64,000 nt of DNA, from positions 5,284,447 through 5,348,446 of the forward strand of contig NC_133485.1 of the NCBI RefSeq assembly GCF_025370935.1, read 5' to 3'. The stretch comes from Choristoneura fumiferana. Its lineage: Eukaryota; Arthropoda; Insecta; Lepidoptera; Tortricidae. This document shows, piece after piece, positions 56,901-64,000 of the stretch; the first letter of the stretch is position 1, and each line of letters begins with the position of its first letter. Under the pieces are notes generated by a model. It was not told the DNA's origin and ran no database searches. It saw only the letters and a list, made by a program, of their open reading frames with translations. Made by a program: the position numbers and the translations under genes.

Positions 56901-59900
56901 CAGAGCATTTCCCGTTTTTTTTATGGGAACGGAAAAAAACAGGATTTTGCGTTTTACTGGTTGTAGAAAGCTAAAATTTCAAAATTCAAAATTTTATACT
57001 GCACGTACGCTGCAAAAAGCTCTTTAACCGACTTCGAAAAAATGAGGAGGTTATGCATTCCGCTATATATATTTTTTTATGTTAGTTCACCGATTTCTCG
57101 CTCAATTGTGGATCGATTTTTTAAATAATTTTTTATTCGAAATAATATCTACTCCTGAGGTAGTCCCATTGTCACCAAATCAGAATCTGATGACGGAATC
57201 TCAGGGAAATCGAGGGCAACCCTCAAATTTTGTAGGCACGCATTACGTTTTTTATATAATTATCTCGAGTTATTGAAGTATTTGCGTCTGACAGACATCA
57301 TCTCATGTTGATGAGCTGATGATGGAAGGTTAAACTCCTTAACGGTTAGGAGTTAGAGGAAGTTTCTTTAAACATCATATGCACGTATAGGTAGACCTTT
57401 AGTTGTATTTTTTCTGGTTATTCAGGTGAGCTGATGATGGAAGGTATAACTCCTTAACAGTTAGGAGGACACATTAAGTACCTACGCTAAACCAATCAAC
57501 TCATTACGTAACAAAATTTATCCATACCTGTAAAATAGTATACTGTGACAGGACAGGCAGTATCATAGGAGTGCACTAAGTAAGGATTTTTCGAAATTCC
57601 CATGGGAAAAGGAAATACTTAAATTTGTCTGCTTCTTGGTTGTTTGGGGAATCTCTGGAAAAACTGAGCGGATTAATAAAAAAACTATCAGTAAAAGCTT
57701 TTTAAAAATCGATACCTACCCGAAATAATAGAAGCCTGTTTCAATTCAATTGCGGACAGTGTGGTTTTCTCTTCAATTCACTTATTCCTATCCTGCGGGA
57801 ACAATCCTATGCCGCGTAGGTACGAAGTCGCGGGCAAAAAAAGCACGTGGGTTTTCTAGAATTACACCCCTGACCTAAAGATGTGAAACAGGGGTTCAAA
57901 GTTTAACGAATTATGATCATCTAGGTTGATTTTTAAATTCTAAAATGTGTTACCCCATATTTAACGCGAGCGAAGCCGCGGGCAACAGCTAGTTTTGTAA
58001 TAAATGTATCATGACACATAATATTTATATATTTATTTAAAGAGATCATTTTTAAAATACCTGACACTTGCAAAGTCCGGCCGCAATCCTGGCGAAGAGT
58101 CAAATATCCTGACATGTCAGGACGAATCCTGACGTATGGCAACCCTAGCTGCCAGTAAATGCTAGTGAATTTCTACTTACAGACTCATAGCCCTCGGCAT
58201 AGACGAGTTCTGGCAGTACATAGAAGAGAATCCCGACATATACAAGATCCGGACAATACACACCAAGCACCGCTGGGGCCTGGTGACGGCGGTGGAAATG
58301 GTCTGCAAGCACATGCTGCCCTGGATGCCGCCTAAAGCCGTGCTGTGCCATATACAGCACGTCCGCAAGTGTAAGGACCAGGATAACCCTATTATAGTGA
58401 GTAGTATGGTATAGATCAGTGTCTTTTGGTTAGCGGTCACCACTCGAGGTATTTTCTCCCCCAACGGTTATCTGTTCTTCGAGCGATGTGGCCCGCCCAT
58501 TGCCACACCAACATGCATACAGCCTATCTCACTAATATTATAAATGCAAAAGTTTGTAAGTCTGTTTCATTGTTTGTTACCTCATCAAGTCCAATCCAAA
58601 CCGCGGAACCGATTTAGATGAAATTCGGTATAAGTACAGATAGTTAGACGACCAGATGGCCTAGTGGTCAGAGAACCTGACTACGAAGCTTGAGGTCCCG
58701 GGTTCGATTCCCGCGTCGGGGCAGATATTTGTATGAAAAATACGAATGTTTGTTCTCGGGTCTTGGGTGTTTAATATGTATTTAAGTATGTATCTATCTA
58801 TATAATTAAATTTATCCGTTGCTTAGTACCCATAACACAAGCTTTGCTAAGCTTAGTTTGGGACTAGGTTAATTGGTGTGAATTGTCTCGTGATATTTAT
58901 TATTTATTTTATTATTAGTTTGAGTCGCGGGGAAGAACATGACATAGTTTTTACCCCGGAAATTGCATAGTTCCAGCGGGATCTTAGAGGACTTTAAAAT
59001 AAAAAACATACATTTTTGGTATAACACGAGTCGTGTTCTCACACCGAACATGCCTTTTCCATCAGAAATTCTTCGCCAGCCGCAAGGTAACGCCGGTGAA
59101 GCACGAACTGCTGCCGTTCAACCCAAACCTGACGCTGTACGAGCAGCCCGAACACGAGATGCCGAGGATATTCGTGCGGCATCTGGCCAAGAGCAGCAGG
59201 CGGTTCCATGTAAATATACTGTTTTAATAACACCTGGTGCTTATAGTGAGTAGAGGGTCAAGCTTGTATGTAAGGCTCATTTTCCCGAAATGTGCACTTT
59301 TTCTTTAGAAGGATCGCTTTCTTGGCAAGTACTCTCTAATAGTGCCCTTTCTCAGATCGAGCTCATTCTGTCTAATTTCATCAGGTGAGTTAGAGGTCAA
59401 TCACAGGTCCATTTTATTTAATAATCTAACCCCGACATTGTCATTTCAAAGATTAATATCTCAAAAACGGCTGAACCGATTTAAATGAACTATATCTATA
59501 AGAACCATCGCTAGAAAACCTGCTTTTAAATAAAAAACCCGCATCCAAATCGGTTCACCCGTTTCAGAGCTATGGTGGCTCGGACAAACACACACACACA
59601 GAGCGATCAAACTTATATTATAACACCCCTCTTTTTGCGTCGGGGGTTGAAAAACTGTTGGTCATGAGTCTTCAGAATGACCCTGTGTGCTGTGCAACTG
59701 ACAGTGAACGTTAGGGTGGTAAACGCATTACTTGGTCGAGTTTATTATGAAACACGTATTGTAACGGGTTCTTTTACAGTCGCCATCAGAAATTTCGGAG
59801 CGGCCAAGGTGGTCAAAAATATCGGCCATGCACTCTATTATAAAAAGTATTTCGAGTTTGTTTCGGTATTTTTGATCACCTTGGCCGCTCCGAAATTTCT

Positions 59901-60991
59901 GATGGCGACTGAGTTAGGTATGTCCCGATTGCTACCTCGTACTTGCCAATCCTGCCACCAAACAGTGTTTGCCCGGAATGAAGGGTAAAAAAGACCGGTG
60001 AAAATACCAGCACAATAGGTATTTTATCACTACATTTAAGAATAGCCACGTATCTACATACATACATTACATTACATAAAATCACGCCTCTTTCCCAACG
60101 GGGTAGGCAGAGACTACATCCATCCAGTTGCTACGATTCTGGCATACAACTCTCACTTCCTCTACATTCATCAATCTTTTCATGCATGCACGTCGGTTTA
60201 GAGTACTCCTGACCCGACCTTTCTTCAGAACGTCCCCGATTTGATCGTGGTAGCCACGTATCTGCAATAAGATATTTTATTTACAGAACTACTACTACCG
60301 GAGGACCGGCCTGAACAAAGTCGTAGGCAACGCACCGACGGGAGTGCCTATCGATTTAGGCACGGCCGTCGAACCCCCAAAGAAGAATCCCCTCCCCATC
60401 AACTTCACCCAAGAAATCGTCTCCAACCGCCTCAACGTACTCCCGCCAATCGCCCCAAAACCCCCACGCACGACAAGTTTGACATAGAAATAACACCAGC
60501 TGTTATGCCATCCACGGCACCACCTGTGATACCCACCCTATACAGCGTAGTCCAAACTCCATCAGGCGCCTATCTGGTCCCACTATCCATGATCACCACT
60601 AACAGCGCATCAACGCCTATATGCTCATCAGAAGTCAAAGAAACTGTCTCAAGCAATTTACCAGAACAATCAAACGTGCCTACTGTACCGCCAGCAACAA
60701 ACGACCATTGTGAGTGCTGCGTACTCATAAGAAAGATTTGCAAAGAACGTCAGACTTTCATGACAGATTTCTTTACGCCTAGAGTAAGAACATGCCCGTG
60801 TAAAGAGAAAAGGAGAGCGAAATACCCAAAGATTACGAAGAAGTTGAGATTGTTGATTAATAGTTACAAGAGCAAGTCTTTCTGTGCGTGGGAGGGGCTG
60901 CAGTGCCGGGTGCAGTCTTTGACTAAGGAGCTGAAGCGAGGAGAGGGGAAAACTCTGAGTACGGCTGTCCAGTATGATTTGGAGGAGATTG
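41903..60991 (+). CDS. GON4L: GON4L / muscle wasted homologue (3' end uncertain)
   Basis: 15 exons: 41903-42003, 42301-42427, 44062-44174, 46297-46462, 46808-46930, 48238-48496, 49152-49315, 50155-50342, 50912-51068, 52091-52222, 52894-53030, 54434-54598, 58183-58396, 59066-59209, 60287-60991. About 965 residues are visible. The ATG has an in-frame TGA upstream. Family blocks in order: NNLDDVSVKKILK then VVTNDHV; PKLTRAKVK; TAPWNLELTPIK; an acidic DEYQP; IALRTRSKLSL; DDPEYN; ISKKELNDLVTELF; a Gln-rich QQQLRQHVQLAT helix; VFLYPYLLPP and the SANT-like LIALGIDEFW. These match the conserved order of vertebrate GON4L. Known role: nuclear chromatin regulator; the Drosophila homologue Mute is in the histone locus body. 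Exon 15 shows a one-base frameshift near 60461. It may end at a read-through stop at 61020 or splice onward past the window. Confidence 0.92.
42770..43290 (+). mobile_element. Non-LTR-retrotransposon-like C-terminal fragment in GON4L intron 2
   Basis: The frames give GKDPDGMLLIPW, then (after an inserted MITE) GHALVWDAA, then LKAIENECLGAQYEFVAFGV and EALGSWGKGARGL, ending DPRAGSYLAQ...GNAACVMGTLP. I know this block order from the C-terminal end of reverse-transcriptase-type proteins common in invertebrate genomes. The fragment has an in-frame stop and is not functional. The clade is not decided. Confidence 0.65.
42837..42956. mobile_element. hAT-type MITE with perfect 8-bp duplication
   Basis: The 120-bp element has terminal inverted repeats TAGGGTTTCTCAAA / TTTGAGAAACCCTG and is flanked by the perfect 8-bp duplication CCATGGAG (42829-42836 and 42957-42964). 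Eight-base duplications and ends of this type fit the hAT superfamily. It splits the retroelement frame at the PW codons. Confidence 0.9.
44210..44660. repeat. Dispersed repeat with CTGT microsatellite, GON4L intron 3
   Basis: The sequence 'agggttccagagccaaaatg', 'gcaaaaactgaacccttata', then (TGTC)n and (CGTC)n, then 'ctagaaagctgtaattttgc' is a very common arthropod repeat, abundant in Lepidoptera. Boundaries are approximate. Confidence 0.65.
44905..45012 (-). repeat. tRNA-derived SINE head (minus strand)
   Basis: On the minus strand there is an A-box-like 'tggtagtgtagtggtatagc' and a B-box-like GGTTCGATA after 'gaggacctg'. This resembles the head of the intact SINE at 54623-54829. The B box is imperfect and no tRNA fold closes, so it is not a tRNA gene. 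Confidence 0.65.
45174..45312. repeat. Head-to-head pair of SINE tails
   Basis: Two inverted copies of one tail: 'ttttggaatctttttgtat...caattccaaat' on the left and 'atttggaattgaaatg...atacaaaaagattccaaaa' on the right, around a centre 'cccaaacacgggatgaccgtaaaagtaac'. The right arm matches the tail of the SINE at 54623-54829. Confidence 0.75.
46511..46601. repeat. Foldback MITE 'aaacgcagcc' family, partial copy 3
   Basis: It contains 'gaagcgtttctatcggttca', 'tccttgcaacatatcctc' and 'tggtgaaaacgcagcc', the right half of the family at 28574-28796. Confidence 0.8.
46602..46765. repeat. Foldback MITE in GON4L intron 4
   Basis: The ends 'agcccaatttacaccgcagg' and 'cgcagtggaaactaggct' pair imperfectly, and the subterminal blocks 'cagactcag' and 'aactcagtttaac' face 'gttaaactgagt'. 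It abuts the preceding partial MITE directly. Confidence 0.65.
46985..47530. other. GON4L intron 5, left part
   Basis: I see no coding exon here. A stretch at about 47000-47280 resembles decayed retroelement coding sequence on the minus strand, but I cannot name it. Near 47534-47601 the blocks GTGGGCCCCACT and AGTGGGGCCCA form a small inverted repeat. Confidence 0.35.
47818..48194. repeat. MITE with about 40-bp terminal inverted repeats, GON4L intron 5
   Basis: Left end: CACACCGTATCATGTCATG onward to 'gaacgtgtcagg'. Right end: 'cctgacacgttcctatt' onward to CATGGTATGATACGGTGT, its reverse complement with a few changes. The 300-base interior has frames of moderate length but no recognisable transposase. 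It ends only 43 bases before exon 6. Confidence 0.8.
48762..48894. repeat. Foldback MITE 'ggggctgtttcacc' family, copy 2
   Basis: It starts TTTAGGGGCTGTTTCACCAC, has an inner 'agacggagacggcattaca', and ends 'caatggatggtgaaacagcc'. It is the same family as 23420-23566 and lies in GON4L intron 6. Confidence 0.88.
49812..50000 (+). mobile_element. LINE 3' fragment in GON4L intron 7
   Basis: One frame gives EWNGLPSSVFPDKYNLGLFK and then ARVNRLLLSQ before a stop. This is the C-terminal end typical of jockey-like or CR1-like reverse transcriptases. Only the end remains. Confidence 0.65.
51130..52080. other. GON4L intron 9
   Basis: I see no exon between 51069 and 52090. The part at about 51760-51930 ('ctactaatgtaaatgcgcaa', 'gtcagtcccacgcgg', 'catgaaatttggcacgg') resembles Helitron-derived moth repeats. 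Confidence 0.45.
52518..52604. repeat. Half copy of the 'ctatgggcgt' MITE in GON4L intron 10
   Basis: It matches the left arm of 39036-39224 in the same direction: 'gtgacactctttaccgggcc', 'gacatggaaataccgaccct' and 'acacgcccatagaa'. Confidence 0.8.
53361..53382 (+). repeat. Short interstitial TTAGG run
   Basis: AGGTT is repeated four times in a row and ends AG, which equals four units of the canonical insect telomere repeat TTAGG. It is in GON4L intron 11. So short a run may be chance or an old insertion trace. Confidence 0.8.
53405..53935. repeat. Dispersed moth repeat 'acttcaaaaaaggaggaggtt', copy 1
   Basis: It begins 'ccaacttcaaaaaaggagg' followed by 'aggttatcaattcggttgta', then a T-rich stretch and 'gaactccgtgatttatga'. 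Such sequences are very frequent in lepidopteran genomes. A second copy starts near 57018 inside the Helitron. Confidence 0.65.
53949..54158. repeat. Foldback MITE in GON4L intron 11
   Basis: The arms of about 80 bases, 'aaaaaaccatgaaaat', 'ctaccagtctgaagtcggtc' and 'cacgagccagcaggagtg', face 'cactcctgctggctcgtac', 'gaccaacttcagactggtag' and 'catggttttttg'. The middle is about 45 bases. Confidence 0.85.
54291..54403. repeat. Foldback MITE 'ctactacgaa' family, copy
   Basis: It has 'gtgctactacgaaaatcgaa', 'gttcgtatcgcaccgtcgtc' and 'gagtgagcgggacgacaaaa' and then 'tacgaagttcgatcgaactt'. It ends within 31 bases of GON4L exon 12. Confidence 0.75.
54623..54829 (+). repeat. tRNA-derived SINE with perfect target duplication
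   Basis: An A-box-like 'gtggtgtaggggttatagc' and a B-box GGTTCGATTCC occur in a tRNA-like head. A tail 'gtaaaagtaacaaatttgga' and 'acaaaaagactccaaaa' then A-run follows. The element is flanked by the perfect 12-bp duplication TGCATTTGATTT (54611-54622 and 54830-54841). It lies 25 bases after GON4L exon 12. It is a SINE rather than a functional tRNA gene. Confidence 0.88.
54930..55140 (+). repeat. Helitron-like non-autonomous fragment ending CTAG
   Basis: It runs from 'ttatattataaatgtgaaa' to 'ggagtcacgggcattagctag' followed by T. A second copy at 58530-58990 is split by a SINE. The CTAG end before T is as in Helitrons. Confidence 0.6.
55210..58149. repeat. TAGGGTTGCCA-ended element carrying the Helitron
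   Basis: 'tagggttgccaaatgg' near 55215 and 'gtatggcaaccctag' ending near 58149 are inverted partners about 2.9 kb apart. They appear to be the two ends of an older small element, split by the Helitron at 55469-57992. The 37160-37660 element shows the same type of ends. Confidence 0.55.
55469..57992 (+). mobile_element. Non-autonomous Helitron with internal tandem repeats, GON4L intron 12
   Basis: The 5' end is TC (TCTATATATATAAAAGG), the 3' end CTAG (after 'gccgcgggcaacag'), and the insertion lies between A and T, all as expected of Helitrons. The 5' part with 'caacgcacagcccaaaccgc' is typical of lepidopteran copies. At about 56205-56960 a unit of roughly 100-130 bases recurs about seven times, each containing a variant of 'ttcgttttactggtc' then 'gctgaaatttggcat'. 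A separate dispersed repeat is nested at about 57018-57475. No Rep/helicase frame is present. Confidence 0.82.
58530..58990. repeat. Helitron-like fragment split by a tRNA-derived SINE
   Basis: The outer parts ('cactaatattataaatgcaa', 'gatttagatgaaattcgg', then 'gtttgagtcgcggggaa') match the uninterrupted copy at 54930-55140. Between them (about 58648-58915) lies a SINE with A-box-like 'atggcctagtggtcagag', B-box GGTTCGATTCCC and a T-rich tail. The join shows a repeated AGTT, a likely short target duplication. It is not a tRNA gene. Confidence 0.8.
59440..59655. repeat. Dispersed moth repeat with CA microsatellite, GON4L intron 14
   Basis: 'tcaaaaacggctgaaccgat', 'tcagagctatggtggctcgg', (AC)n, then 'cacccctctttttgcgtcgg' and 'gggttga' form a very frequent lepidopteran repeat. 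Confidence 0.7.
59778..59911. repeat. Near-perfect foldback element, GON4L intron 14
   Basis: The arms of about 48 bases start CAGTCGCCATCAGAAATTTC and run through 'ggagcggccaaggtg'. They match as inverted repeats with about three differences. The loop is about 35 bases. Confidence 0.9.
60070..60255. repeat. Dispersed moth repeat 'ggggtaggcagagac', GON4L intron 14
   Basis: 'aaatcacgcctctttcccaa', 'cggggtaggcagagacta', 'catccagttgctacgattct' and on to 'gatcgtggtagccacgta'. A diverged copy lies near 37437-37515. It ends about 30 bases before GON4L exon 15. Confidence 0.65.
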
Positions 60992-61020
60992 GTAGGTATT
61001 TTATTTACGGTTGCTTATAA

Positions 61021-62266
61021 AATCAAAACCTTATTCTGTTATATTATATGTCACATTTTTATACGACCAGCGCTTTCGGAAAGACCATCATTGCCAAAAA
61101 TAATGCGCCGCAACACAGAGAAACTAGAGAAACTAGAGAGATGATGTGGTATTTTAGTAGTTATGTTTCAAGTTAATCGGATTACTAGAAGTTCCACTTT
61201 CAACTTTTGATTTTCACAATCATACAAACAAACATTGCAAGCTAAATAAAGCAAACGATACAAATCGTCACTACTTTAAAAAAAACTCTTACCTCAAAAT
61301 AGATAATTTTTCTTAGTGATCTTTATGAACATTATGTCAAGGTTCAATTTTGTTGACATATTGATTTAAGATACGAGACTTTTTCAAAGTAGTGACAAAT
61401 TGTCTCGTCTTAACAAAAGTAGATTTCGAGCATGCCCGAGGGACCCTGTCGCCAAGTTATCGTTAAAGTTAAATAGATATATGAATGGATGAATGAAACT
61501 GCTTTGCGTTAGTTTGCGACAAAGTGAATTAAAATAAGTGGGTATAACTCAGTATCCACGAGACCATGGAATCTCGGTGCCAGACGACGGTGATAATTAC
61601 TTTTGATGGACATACGTAATTGTGTGATCTAGAACCGGTGCTGGTGAGACATGCCGCTTTGGACTCGCGGTGTAGACGCCCCGTCTGGATCACCTCCGGC
61701 TACCAGACACGCCAGGCCCTACGCGTCTCTAGGGTACTCCACTTATGGTGGTGCCCGTCCCGCTTGTTAAGCTCGTCAGACGCAGCAGGCCCCTCTCCAG
61801 TCTTCCAATGGGGTGTTATGGGGGACACCCCCCCGGATGGACCTCCAACCTCCCCTTATAGTCCTCCCAAGCCTCGCATCTACTGTTCAACACACTCGAG
61901 CTCCCCGAGCGAGTTCCTCGGGGTTCGTGGCAGAATAACTATCGATCGGCAACATCGTTCGGGCACCAAGACCACACAGTCTCGTTATTGCAATACACTA
62001 CAATAGAACTCACCCGAAACACAGCCGCTCCATCACACATTAATTCTAGCTCTCCTCACCCAGGTAGGCGCTTTCTACTACACTCTTACATTCCTCTCTC
62101 TTTATTCAAATCCAAACGACTGTCCAAAGACAATCACGGGCACAGGGCCGCCTATTAAAAAACTAGTCTTGCCATTCTATAAAATCATAAGGAACAGTGT
62201 ACACGAACTAACCATAAACATGAGAATCGCGGTGCTCCGCGACACTCCCGAAGACGAAGCTTGGTG
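61021..62266. other. Region between GON4L exon 15 and the BEL/Pao element, likely with its LTR
   Basis: AATAAA at 61245-61250 (+) could serve a GON4L transcript ending at the exon 15 read-through stop (61020). From about 61600 to 62160 base composition changes and no cellular frame is convincing. On the minus strand AATAAAGAGAGAG lies near 62093-62105. This is where the 3' LTR of the BEL/Pao element should be, but I cannot delimit it because the other LTR is outside the window. Confidence 0.45.
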
Positions 62267-64000
62267 TTATAGGATCGCCACCAAGTGGCGAGTCCATTCG
62301 GCGATCTTCTCACGAGCTCGTAAGGCCGCGCCCCGTTCTGGCCTCGCGCTAGAGGTAGGAGTGAAGCTTAGACCTTGCTCCATCTCTACATTGCCAATCA
62401 CCTCAACGTTTTCGGATATCACGTCTTCTTGATTGGTATTGGTATCGTGGGATGAAACTGCTGCACTGTCTGGCATTTCTACTTCGCCAAGTTTTCCGTC
62501 TTCGTCAACCTCTGAAGCGGTAGGGCAGTCGACGACTTCTTCAGTCTCAGTTGGAACAGGTTGGTTGATTTGTGGATCGGTCTCTATTGCATCGTCGATG
62601 TTCTCCAAGGGATCCGGAACACGGTATAAGTTATAACTATCTTGTGAGACCTCGGCTACTGGTTTGGTCCTAGTTGAGACTTCAACTTCAACTTCTGCTT
62701 CAAGTGGGTACAAGTGACCAATAGACCGGGTAAACTCGGTACCTCCGGCCTTTACCGTTGCAACTCTACATTGTCCATCTGGACCTTTTGAAAGGGAAGT
62801 GATTTTGCCAACTTTCCAATTTACTCTCTTAGAGTCATCCTTAATTTGGACAATATCACCAAGCTGTGGAGGCCTGACTGCTGTCGATCGTGGCTGTTTA
62901 ACCGAATGTTTATACTTCTCTCGAAGACTTGGTAAGTACTGATGGGTAAACATGGTCTTAAACTCACCTATTATTACTTTGCCTCTTTTCCAGCTTGCTA
63001 TCAGATCGATCTTGGTAGACGTGCCCACGACATCGGTTTCTGATGGTTCGGGAACTAGGCACTTCCCCAATGTCAAGAAATCTACCGGTCTCAAGATCTG
63101 GTCCAGGTCAGTGCCAACATAGGTAAGGGGTCTTTTATTGATGACTAGCTCGATTTCCTTTATCACGGTGAGCAATTGACTGTCATGTAGCAGATGCTTC
63201 TCGAGGGTACGCTTCATGCAGTGCTTTACCAGAGCCACTAGCCGCTCGTAAAAACCGCCATGCCATGGGGCTAGCTGGGGAATGAATTTCCACTTGATGT
63301 TGTTTTCCACACAGTATGGATTTGACAGGACCTCTGATGTCAACTTGAAGTACAGTGCATTATCCGAAACCACCATGTGTGGTAAACCTCTACAAGCAAT
63401 CATCCTTCTCAGTGCGAGTAGACATTCTTCGGCTGTCAGATCTCTTACCATTTCCATGTGGATAGCACGCACAGCCAAACAGGTAAATAGGCACACCCAT
63501 CGTTTCTCTGGACCAACTTTTGTGTTCACTATTACTGGGCCAAAATAATCCACTCCGGTGTACGTGAATGGTGTGCTGTAGTTGACGCGCTCAGCGGGCA
63601 GTGCCGGTGCGGCGGGCAGCTGGTACGGACCTCCACCATACTTGATGCATTGTTGGCATCTCTTCAAAATCTTTTGGATCTGCGCTCTGCCTTGTGGTAT
63701 CCAATACTTCTCTCTGATCAAACTTAGCGTATGAGGAACTCCTACATGATAGTTCCTTTCGTGAATTTCTTTGATAATCTTATCGGTGAACTCTGTCTGC
63801 TTTGGGAGCAGTATTGGATGCTTCATATCATAAGTCCAGTTTGTGTTGGCTAAGCGTCCACGGCATCTCAATAATCCGTCTACATCAAGGTACAAGCCTA
63901 GATTTCTGGTAAGATGAGTAACCTTCCCATTAACTTCTTCATGAAAATGTTCTGCTTGTAACTTCTTAATATTTTCAACACTTTCATTACTAACTTCTGT
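62267..64000 (-). mobile_element. BEL/Pao retrotransposon polyprotein, integrase end (partial)
   Basis: One uninterrupted minus-strand frame enters from the right edge and stops at 62267-62269; at least 577 codons are visible. Order: a His-His-Cys-Cys zinc-binding region (HVGVPHTLSLIREKYWIP to RCQQC), the integrase core with first Asp in YTGVDYFGP, second Asp in VVSDNALYF and Glu in GFYERLV, then the C-terminal domain usual after BEL/Pao integrases (LGDIVQIKDD and WKVGKI). Protease, reverse transcriptase and RNase H would lie upstream, off the window. The absence of stops suggests a rather recent copy. It is downstream of, or in an intron of, GON4L and opposite in strand. Confidence 0.9.

Noticed and set aside
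56205..56960. A satellite or CRISPR-like array
   Set aside because: The repeated units are diverged and lie inside a Helitron with clear TC and CTAG ends, so they are internal to that element.
58648..58915. A tRNA gene
   Set aside because: The tRNA-like head is followed by a long tail and sits inside a Helitron-like copy at a duplicated AGTT, which indicates a SINE.
60505..61020. A separate single-exon gene of 171 codons
   Set aside because: It is the continuation of GON4L exon 15 after an apparent one-base frameshift; the upstream part of the exon is in phase with exon 14.
1..64000. CRISPR array, operon, prophage or other prokaryotic system
   Set aside because: No regularly spaced identical repeats and no compact gene runs; the spliced genes and repeats are those of an insect nuclear genome.

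Overview
The window looks like nuclear DNA of a lepidopteran insect (moth or butterfly). Four multi-exon protein-coding genes with GT-AG introns sit in AT-rich sequence packed with repeats of kinds I associate with Lepidoptera: RTE-like LINE tails, tRNA-derived SINEs, a Helitron ending CTAG, Tc1/mariner copies, foldback MITEs and a BEL/Pao retrotransposon. The species cannot be named from sequence alone.

Layout: 1-5.9 kb is repeat-rich, with an RTE-like LINE remnant, a 100-N gap and a Tc1-like remnant carrying a nested SINE. At 6030-9481 (+) is fused lobes (fdl), a membrane-anchored GH20 beta-N-acetylglucosaminidase, in two coding exons of which the second is extremely GC-rich. 9.5-16 kb is intergenic. 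At 16015-38590 (-) is an 18-exon gene for a coiled-coil protein of about 2775 residues. Its N terminus resembles the Hook-like end of NuMA and its C terminus carries the NuMA/LIN-5/Mud motif, so I call it the NuMA (Drosophila Mud) homologue. At 40082-40693 (-) is a three-exon Nudix gene of the NUDT2 (Ap4A hydrolase) type. At 41903-60991 (+), running on or ending just beyond, is a GON4L-type gene (Drosophila muscle wasted), of which I place 15 exons. The right edge (62267-64000, -) is the integrase end of a BEL/Pao polyprotein.

All exon junctions were placed by hand from splice consensus plus reading phase. The phases agree through all 18 NuMA exons, all 3 NUDT2 exons and both fdl exons. In GON4L they agree except for one apparent single-base frameshift in the last exon.

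The most interesting observation is in the NuMA gene. If the donor at the end of exon 12 is not used, the frame continues for 25 codons that encode one hydrophobic membrane span, then a stop, then AATAAA about 50 bases later. If the donor is used, the frame joins exons 13-18 with the LGN/Pins-binding motif and a basic tail. The gene therefore appears built to make both a soluble spindle form and a tail-anchored membrane form.

The genes are not an operon or pathway cluster. fdl acts in N-glycan trimming, NuMA in spindle positioning, NUDT2 in dinucleotide turnover and GON4L in chromatin and histone-locus regulation. NUDT2 and GON4L are divergent, with start codons 1.2 kb apart.
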